Positions 58,358 to 64,000 of a DNA stretch of 64,000 nucleotides are shown here, piece by piece. Position numbers and translations under genes: made by a program. Every line of letters starts with the position of its first letter. Positions within the stretch are counted from its first letter, which is position 1. A model generated the notes under the pieces. The model searched no databases. It saw nothing but the letters and a program-made list of their open reading frames with translations, and was not told the DNA's origin. The stretch is from assembly GCF_001645685.2 (NCBI RefSeq), contig NZ_CP017080.1, positions 4,827,051-4,891,050 on the forward strand, written 5' to 3'. This DNA is from Peribacillus muralis (GTDB taxonomy: Bacteria > Bacillota > Bacilli > Bacillales > DSM-1321).

Positions 58358-58402
58358 AATCCGAACATTACACATTTTAATAAATAATTTGTTCGTAAAA
58401 AT
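58358..58402 (-). promoter_or_regulatory. PurBox pair (PurR operator) upstream of purA
   Basis: AAATCCGAACATT at 58358-58370 matches the PurBox AWWWCCGAACWWT exactly. An inverted, weaker copy centred on GTTCG (58392-58396) follows after about 18 bp; B. subtilis PurR sites are inverted pairs 16-17 bp apart. Confidence 0.75.
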
Positions 58403-58511
58403 AAGGTTAGCGTATTCATTCCCGGATTCCCTGCCTGATTGTTTTTGTTCGTCTCCACATTATTCCCTTCAGATTCTTTTATTATTATTCGAGGGCACCC
58501 CTTTTTTGAGA

Positions 58512-58543
58512 ATAAAAAAACCCACCATGTTTTTATGGCGGGC
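58512..58543 (-). terminator. Terminator after dnaB
   Basis: CCCGCCAT pairs with ATGGTGGG, with one wobble, around a 6-nt loop, then seven T on the minus strand. Confidence 0.9.
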
Positions 58544-58549
58544 TGTTCC

Positions 58550-59914
58550 CTATGCCCCGGGCGACATCGAATCATCATCGAATCGCCGTTCGAGGTTAAC
58601 GAATTTATTGTACTCTTTTACGAAGGCAAGCGAAACCGTCCCTACTGGTCCGTTACGCTGTTTCGCGATGATGATTTCGATGATGTTTTTATTCTCGGAT
58701 TCTTTATCATAATAATCATCACGATACAAGAATGCCACAATATCAGCATCCTGCTCAATACTTCCTGATTCCCTAATGTCGGACATCATCGGGCGCTTAT
58801 CCTGGCGCTGCTCCACTCCCCGGGATAGCTGGGAAAGAGCGATGACCGGCACTTTAAGTTCACGAGCGAGTGCTTTGAGTGAACGTGAAATCTCGGATAC
58901 CTCTTGCTGGCGGTTGTCGCCTGAACGGCCATCACCTTGAATTAACTGCAAGTAATCGATCAAGATCATGCCAAGGCCATGCTCCTGCTTTAAACGGCGG
59001 CATTTTGAACGAATTTCACCTATCCTAACACCTGGCGTATCATCGATATATATTCCGGCATTCGACAAGCTTCCCATCGCCATCGTCAGCTTCCGCCAAT
59101 CTTCATCGGTCAAGGAACCTGTCCGTAAGTTCTGGGCGTTAATGTTTCCTTCGGCACAGAGCATACGCATCACGAGCTGCTCCGCACCCATCTCAAGACT
59201 GAAAATCGCTACGTTCTCTTCCGTTTTGGTCGCAACGTTTTGAGCGATATTCAAGGCAAATGCCGTTTTACCTACAGAGGGACGAGCACCCACTATAATG
59301 AGGTCATTGCGTTGGAATCCTGCTGTCATTCGATCCAGTTCAGCAAACCCTGTCGGTATTCCCGTGACATCCCCTTTACGGTTAGTCAAAATTTCTATAT
59401 TATCGTACGTCGCAACCAATACATCTTTAATATTTTGGAAAGACCCGGAATTTTTACGCTGGGCCACTTCCATGATCGTTTTTTCTGCTTCCCCAAGCAG
59501 CTCCTCGACCTCGTCCTCGCGACTGTAGCCCTCCTGGGCGATGTTGGTCGCTGTCCTGATCAACCGGCGAAGCAATGACTTCTCTTCGACGATGCGGGCA
59601 TAATATTCAACGTTGGCAGCGGTAGGCACCGACCCAGCCAGTTCACTTAAATATGATACACCGCCAACTTCTTCGAGGTTCTTAGTTGCAGCCAGTTCCT
59701 CCGTCACCGTAATCAAATCGACAGCTTTACCTTCGTCATTCAATTTAATCATCACATTGAAGATTTTCTGATGCGAGCTTCTATAGAAATCCTCTGGAAT
59801 CAAAACTTCCGATGTAACGGTCAGGGATGACGGCTCAAGAAAAATCGCACCTAGTACAGCTTGTTCCGCTTCCACATTCTGAGGGGGAATCCTATCTTGA
59901 AATTGTTCTATCAT
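58550..59914 (-). CDS. dnaB: Replicative DNA helicase (DnaB; DnaC in B. subtilis)
   Basis: This 454-residue hexameric helicase has an N-terminal helical domain (about 1-110), a linker, and a RecA-like domain with Walker A GARPSVGKT (209-217), Walker B LILIDYLQLI-type and an arginine-finger region SDIRESGSIEQDADI. It unwinds DNA at the replication fork. B. subtilis names this gene dnaC. No intein is present. Confidence 0.96.
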   Translation of the reverse strand: MIEQFQDRIPPQNVEAEQAVLGAIFLEPSSLTVTSEVLIPEDFYRSSHQKIFNVMIKLNDEGKAVDLITVTEELAATKNLEEVGGVSYLSELAGSVPTAANVEYYARIVEEKSLLRRLIRTATNIAQEGYSREDEVEELLGEAEKTIMEVAQRKNSGSFQNIKDVLVATYDNIEILTNRKGDVTGIPTGFAELDRMTAGFQRNDLIIVGARPSVGKTAFALNIAQNVATKTEENVAIFSLEMGAEQLVMRMLCAEGNINAQNLRTGSLTDEDWRKLTMAMGSLSNAGIYIDDTPGVRIGEIRSKCRRLKQEHGLGMILIDYLQLIQGDGRSGDNRQQEVSEISRSLKALARELKVPVIALSQLSRGVEQRQDKRPMMSDIRESGSIEQDADIVAFLYRDDYYDKESENKNIIEIIIAKQRNGPVGTVSLAFVKEYNKFVNLERRFDDDSMSPGA

Positions 59915-59980
59915 ATCTTAAAACCTCCCATTCTAAGAGGATACCTTCTTTTTGGTGATTTATAGGTTTCTAGTCAAAAA

Positions 59981-60013
59981 GAAAAAAGTGAAAGGACTAC
60001 ATGCCCTATCACA
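59981..60013 (-). terminator. Terminator after rplI
   Basis: GTGATAGG pairs with CCTTTCAC, with one mismatch, around a 9-nt loop, then six T on the minus strand. Confidence 0.78.
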
Positions 60014-60066
60014 TTTTTCGTCTAACTCTATTTTATCAATTTTTCACAGATATGAAACAGCTAAAA

Positions 60067-60516
60067 TTAGTTAATTTCCTTAACATGCACAGTCAACGTC
60101 GCCGTGACTTCAGGATGAAGCCTGACAGGCAGCTTGGTATGACCTAAAGAACGGATGCCATCAGCAAGCTCCATTTTACGTTTATCAAGCTTGATGCCAT
60201 GTTTTTTCTGAAGCTCTGCGGCGATTTGTTTAGTCGTGATGGAACCGAATAGACGCCCGCCCTCACCAGCTTTAGCCGATAGTTCCACTGTTAATTTCTC
60301 CAATTGCACTTTTAAATCTTCGGCCTGCTGAAGCTCTTCGGCAGCGAGTGATTGTTCTTTATTCTTCTGCGCTTCCAGCGTTTTTACATTTGTATTATTT
60401 GCTTCAACCGCCAATCCTTGTTTAATCAGGAAATTATGTGCATATCCATCTGCAACATTTTTAACTTCCCCTTTTTTCCCTTTACCTTTAACGTCTTTTA
60501 AAAATATGACTTTCAT
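60067..60516 (-). CDS. rplI: 50S ribosomal protein L9
   Basis: This 149-residue protein starts [36 protein letters not shown], the L9 signature. A long helix links the N-terminal and C-terminal domains. It overlaps the gdpP stop by 4 bp. Confidence 0.97.
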   Translation of the reverse strand: MKVIFLKDVKGKGKKGEVKNVADGYAHNFLIKQGLAVEANNTNVKTLEAQKNKEQSLAAEELQQAEDLKVQLEKLTVELSAKAGEGGRLFGSITTKQIAAELQKKHGIKLDKRKMELADGIRSLGHTKLPVRLHPEVTATLTVHVKEIN

Positions 60517-62483
60517 TCTTTTTGTCCCCCTTCTAAATATTCATCTATCGCCGCTTTTAACCGACCTTCAGCTTCTTCAATCGAGCATGCCTGCTGAGTG
60601 GCGGCATTCGTTAAGTGTCCGCCCCCATTCAGCATTTCCATGATCACCTGGACATTGATGTCCCCAAGGGAACGTGCACTGATGCCGACTTTATCATCAA
60701 CTCGCTTAGCCATGACGAAGGAAGCGACGACACCATCCATCGTCAAAAGGGTGTCGGCAGCCTGGGCAATGAGCACCTGATTGTGGACCTGGTCGGATTT
60801 TGCCGAAGCGATGGCAATTCCCTTTTTATAAAAGATCACTTCTTCTATGAGCTTCGACCGTTTAATGTAAGTATCGACGTCTTCCTTCAGGAATTTCTGG
60901 ACGAGTACCGTATCGGCTCCATGTGCCCTTAAATAAGAAGCAGCATCAAAGGTACGGGACCCGGTTCTCAATGTGAAGCTTTTCGTATCGACAATGATGC
61001 CGGCAAGAAGCGAGGTCGCTTCCAGCATGTCTATCTTCGAGCGCTTCGGCTGATATTCAAGCAGCTCCGTCACAAGCTCAGCTGTTGAAGACGCATATGG
61101 CTCCATATAGACGAGCAATGAATTCTTGATGAACTCTTCACCCCGGCGATGATGGTCAATGACGACAACCTTATCGATCCTATTCAATAACCGCTCTTCA
61201 ATCACCATCGAAGGTTTATGCGTATCGACCACGACAAGCAACGTCTCATCCGTAATCATTTCAAATGCTTCATCAGGAGTTATGAACCGGGCATACAGGT
61301 CTTCTTTATTTTTGATTTCTTCCATTAAACGAAGGACACTGCTATCGAGCTGTTGGGTGTTAATGACAATATAGCCTTCACGTTCATTCATCTGGGCGAC
61401 CTTCAAGATGCCGATTGCTGAACCGATTGCGTCCATATCCGGGTTTTTATGGCCCATGACAATGACCTTATCACTATCAAGGACGATATCCTTCAATGCG
61501 TGGGAAATCACGCGTGCACGAACCCTTGTGCGTTTTTCCATCGGGTTCGTCTTCCCGCCATAGAATTTCACTTTTCCATTCGACTGCTTGATTGCAACCT
61601 GGTCACCGCCCCGTCCGAGGGCCAGATCCAAGCTGGACTGCGCGAGCGAACCTAGTTCAGGTAAGGATGATACGGCAGAGCCGACACCTATGCTCAAGGT
61701 CAGTGGTACGTTTTGCTTGGCTGTCGTTTCCCTGATTTCATCCAGAATGGAAAATTTACCCTTTTCCAATTGCTGCAGGATATGTTCATTAAAGACAGCG
61801 ATGAATCGTTCCGAGGATACCCTTTTGAAAAAAACGCCATTATCCCTTGCCCATTTATCAAGTAGTGAAGTGACCAAGCTATTGATGCTGCTTTTTCGCT
61901 GATCATCCATACCCTGTGTCAAATCATCATAATTATCAAGGAGGATGATCGCTATTGCCGTCCGCTCATCTTCATATAACTTCTCTATTTCCACTTGCTC
62001 CGTCACATCAAAAAAGTAAAGGAGTCTTTCCTCACGCTTATGGACCACCTTGAATTTTCGATCATGGAGCGTAAGTGTCTCTGTCTCGATTTCTTGCTTG
62101 ATTAATGGGACGATCGAATCTGCGACATCATATAGTGACCTCCCTGCCAATGAATCCTCGCTAAAACAGGACGCCAGGAATGGATTGGTCCATTCGATGT
62201 AATAATCTTCATTAAAGAGCATGATTCCAATTGGCATTTCCAATAACGCTTCCTCGCCGACCTTTTTTAATCGGTAAGATAAAGTCGTTATATACTCTTC
62301 CGTCTTACGTTGCTTTTTTTCGACCATTGTTAACGTTAAATAAAATAAACCCGCAAGGACCAATAGCCCCAAAAGGGCAATAACCCAATTATAATAAGCC
62401 AGTACGCCCAAAAGTAACACGCCTGCGGCAAGAATCCCATACAAAGGGGACTTAATCGAGTATTCTTTCAAATAAGATGACAT
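60513..62483 (-). CDS. gdpP: Cyclic-di-AMP phosphodiesterase GdpP (YybT)
   Basis: This 656-residue protein has two membrane helices (about 10-50), a heme-binding PAS domain (about 80-160), a degenerate GGDEF domain (about 170-300) and C-terminal DHH/DHHA1 phosphodiesterase domains (about 335-655). The DHH motif [12 protein letters not shown] and [16 protein letters not shown] are intact. It breaks down c-di-AMP. The start at 62483 follows TAGGAG; a longer ORF upstream lacks a site. Confidence 0.95.
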   Translation of the reverse strand: MSSYLKEYSIKSPLYGILAAGVLLLGVLAYYNWVIALLGLLVLAGLFYLTLTMVEKKQRKTEEYITTLSYRLKKVGEEALLEMPIGIMLFNEDYYIEWTNPFLASCFSEDSLAGRSLYDVADSIVPLIKQEIETETLTLHDRKFKVVHKREERLLYFFDVTEQVEIEKLYEDERTAIAIILLDNYDDLTQGMDDQRKSSINSLVTSLLDKWARDNGVFFKRVSSERFIAVFNEHILQQLEKGKFSILDEIRETTAKQNVPLTLSIGVGSAVSSLPELGSLAQSSLDLALGRGGDQVAIKQSNGKVKFYGGKTNPMEKRTRVRARVISHALKDIVLDSDKVIVMGHKNPDMDAIGSAIGILKVAQMNEREGYIVINTQQLDSSVLRLMEEIKNKEDLYARFITPDEAFEMITDETLLVVVDTHKPSMVIEERLLNRIDKVVVIDHHRRGEEFIKNSLLVYMEPYASSTAELVTELLEYQPKRSKIDMLEATSLLAGIIVDTKSFTLRTGSRTFDAASYLRAHGADTVLVQKFLKEDVDTYIKRSKLIEEVIFYKKGIAIASAKSDQVHNQVLIAQAADTLLTMDGVVASFVMAKRVDDKVGISARSLGDINVQVIMEMLNGGGHLTNAATQQACSIEEAEGRLKAAIDEYLEGGQKE

Positions 62484-62521
62484 AGTTTCAGCTCCTAAAA
62501 GCATCTGTTTTACTTAAAAGA

Positions 62522-63469
62522 CTAACCCTTTTTCCTGAATGTCTCCCTAAAGGGAAAGCCTAAATCTATTATACCTAAAAAACGGATGACCGTCGTAATA
62601 ATCGGAAGCGGTAACAGCACGGTCACAACCACGATCATAACGGGGATGGCCTTGGCCCATGACTTCACATGAGCCATATAAAAAATCAGGGAGTATCCTT
62701 GCACTAATATGAAAAACTGCAGGATGAAAAATAAGTTCGTTATGGCCATGTATACAAAGCCGTTCTTGTCCGTATTCGTAAAAAGGGCTAGAAGCATCGT
62801 AATTAAATAATACCATAAAAGACTTTTCGGGAGTCGCAGATCTCGAAAATGAGGCCATTTTATCGTTTTTCCGCTGAATCGCTTCAGTATGGGATGTGCT
62901 GCAAGGAAAATCACCAATACCATCAAAACGGACATCAAGACGAATAGACTTGGCATCAATGTATAAAACATATCGATCGCATCATACATCCTCGTTTTGA
63001 TTTCTTCCGTCTGTGCCTGCCCAAGAGACCCCATGAGGCCAATCGGATTTTCAACCGATTCCTTAACCATGCTCAACGCTTTTTCTATGTAATTCACATT
63101 CGTTATTAACACGGAACCTGCATATATTAGGATTGTGCCTCCCAGGAACACAAGGACTGCAATTATGAACGCGGTTACCATCGATTTATCTTTCTTCAAG
63201 CAATACCCGATCGTAATTCCCGTTACACCCATAAGCAAGGTCAATGGTACGGATAGTATCGTTCCGATGAGGAGCGTCAATAGCGAAGCGATGAATAAGT
63301 AACCTAGGCTCCACGAAAGCTTTTGCTTGATTGCGAACAAAATGAATGGAGTTGGTAAAAAGAAAAGCGTGATGATGCCCATTAACGGAACATGGATGGT
63401 GATGAACAGTAAAATGCAATATAGTGCCAAAAGGGCACCGCCCTCCGCAATTCGTCTCCCGCTATTCAT
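62522..63469 (-). CDS. yybS: YybS-family membrane protein (DUF2232)
   Basis: This 315-residue protein has about eight membrane helices and belongs to DUF2232. It is almost always encoded between rpsR and gdpP in Bacillus; the function is unknown. GGGGGG 11 nt upstream of the ATG fixes the start. Its nearness to gdpP suggests a link with c-di-AMP or envelope physiology (inference). Confidence 0.93.
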   Translation of the reverse strand: MNSGRRIAEGGALLALYCILLFITIHVPLMGIITLFFLPTPFILFAIKQKLSWSLGYLFIASLLTLLIGTILSVPLTLLMGVTGITIGYCLKKDKSMVTAFIIAVLVFLGGTILIYAGSVLITNVNYIEKALSMVKESVENPIGLMGSLGQAQTEEIKTRMYDAIDMFYTLMPSLFVLMSVLMVLVIFLAAHPILKRFSGKTIKWPHFRDLRLPKSLLWYYLITMLLALFTNTDKNGFVYMAITNLFFILQFFILVQGYSLIFYMAHVKSWAKAIPVMIVVVTVLLPLPIITTVIRFLGIIDLGFPFRETFRKKG

Positions 63470-63586
63470 CTAATTATTCACCCCCCTGTTTTATTGTCTT
63501 ACGCTCATCTTTATATTGTATCCGTTCCGGCCAGGATATTTCAAACATGACAGTCTTTTTTCAGGATATGAATATTATTTCCTTGG

Positions 63587-63621
63587 AAAACCATATTTTC
63601 AACCGTTGCTAATATGGTTTT
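63587..63621. repeat. Inverted repeat upstream of yybS
   Basis: AAAACCATATT and AATATGGTTTT form an 11-bp perfect stem around a 13-nt loop. It lies between rpsR and yybS; it could end transcription or be an operator. Confidence 0.6.
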
Positions 63622-63629
63622 GAAAATAA

Positions 63630-63656
63630 AAAAACCGCAATTTCAGCGGATTTTTA
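63630..63656. terminator. Terminator-like hairpin between rpsR and yybS
   Basis: CCGC pairs with GCGG around a 7-nt loop, with seven A on one side and five T on the other, so it is T-rich on both strands. The short stem makes it weaker than the next one. Confidence 0.55.
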
Positions 63657-63672
63657 GAAAAGGAAATGATTT

Positions 63673-63712
63673 ATAAAAAAAAGGCGCATTAAGGATGAAT
63701 CCTCAATGCGCC
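63673..63712 (-). terminator. Terminator after rpsR
   Basis: GGCGCATT pairs with AATGCGCC, with an inner GGAT/ATCC stem, then eight T on the minus strand. Confidence 0.92.
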
Positions 63713-63719
63713 GATTTCA

Positions 63720-63959
63720 TTATTCACCAGATACGTATGGAAGTAATGCCATAGTACGTGAGCGTTTAATAGCAATCGTTAATTTACGTTGATATTTAGC
63801 GCTTGTGCCAGTTACACGACGTGGTAAGATTTTACCGCGTTCTGAGACGAATTTTTTAAGAAGATCTGTATCTTTGTAATCAATTTTAGTGATACCGTTT
63901 GATGTGAAATAACAAACCTTTTTACGCTTACCGCGTCCTTTACGTCCACCCATTGCCAT
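63720..63959 (-). CDS. rpsR: 30S ribosomal protein S18
   Basis: This 79-residue protein has the S18 core [57 protein letters not shown] lies 8 nt before the ATG. Upstream rpsF and ssb would lie beyond the window. Confidence 0.97.
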   Translation of the reverse strand: MAMGGRKGRGKRKKVCYFTSNGITKIDYKDTDLLKKFVSERGKILPRRVTGTSAKYQRKLTIAIKRSRTMALLPYVSGE

Positions 63960-64000
63960 AATAAATTTCCCTCCCTACATTTTGAATTTTCATTTTAAAC

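Overview
The window reads as one continuous chromosomal stretch of a moderately AT-rich, low-GC Gram-positive spore-former of the Bacillaceae. The right end (about 45-64 kb, almost all on the minus strand) has the order rpsR, yybS, gdpP, rplI, dnaB (dnaC in B. subtilis), purA, a four-tRNA cluster, an M23 endopeptidase gene, walR-walK-walH-walI-walJ, an HtrA-type protease, a CxxH/CxxC (YyzF-type) protein and rlmH. This matches the region left of oriC in Bacillus and places the window within a few tens of kb of the origin. The accessory content (schizokinen-type siderophore genes, a CotH kinase, the sortase pair) would fit Peribacillus or a related genus. That assignment is inference; no 16S gene or other strong marker is present.

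Left part (1-16.8 kb): a two-component system, cut by the window edge, lies downstream of a YknXYZ-like adaptor/ATPase/permease operon. Its promoter carries a 20-bp direct-repeat element. Next come a 0.74-kb intergenic tandem array, a DUF485/ActP-type acetate symporter pair, the two halves of a ThrE-type threonine/serine exporter and a 45-residue membrane protein. A duplicated helical surface protein with an MPKTG sorting signal follows, directly upstream of a class F-like sortase that carries an FN3-like domain. After these are single genes for an alpha/beta hydrolase, a dicarboxylate/amino-acid symporter, a YhhN protein, an RlmI-type methyltransferase and a PTS_EIIC_2 transporter.

Middle (17-45 kb): an NADP-type glutamate dehydrogenase; a complete rbsRKDACB ribose operon behind an exact CcpA/RbsR-type operator; a complete six-gene schizokinen/rhizobactin-type siderophore operon (aminotransferase, decarboxylase, two IucA/IucC synthetases, acetyltransferase, N-hydroxylase) behind a perfect Fur box; and a VTC/DUF4956/CotH operon. 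The promoter of that last operon carries nearly the same 20-bp element as the adaptor/ABC operon 29 kb away. Then come a 54-residue membrane protein, a cytoplasmic alpha-amylase, pepT, a large katE with a SigB-like promoter, a second 40/41-bp-period tandem array, dbpA, an IsdG-type heme monooxygenase and an RlmN-family paralogue.

The observation most worth following is that the two-component/ABC-transporter locus and the VTC-DUF4956-CotH locus appear to be two halves of one envelope system. They share a near-identical operator placed just upstream of each start, and three of their extracytoplasmic proteins share unusual Gly/Met/Pro-rich segments. Other regulatory sites readable from sequence are a DnaA-box cluster beside rlmH, a PurBox pair upstream of purA, and a perfect WalR box upstream of the M23 endopeptidase. 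Several starts (permease, DUF485, PTS, HtrA) are best placed at TTG codons because of ribosome-binding-site spacing.
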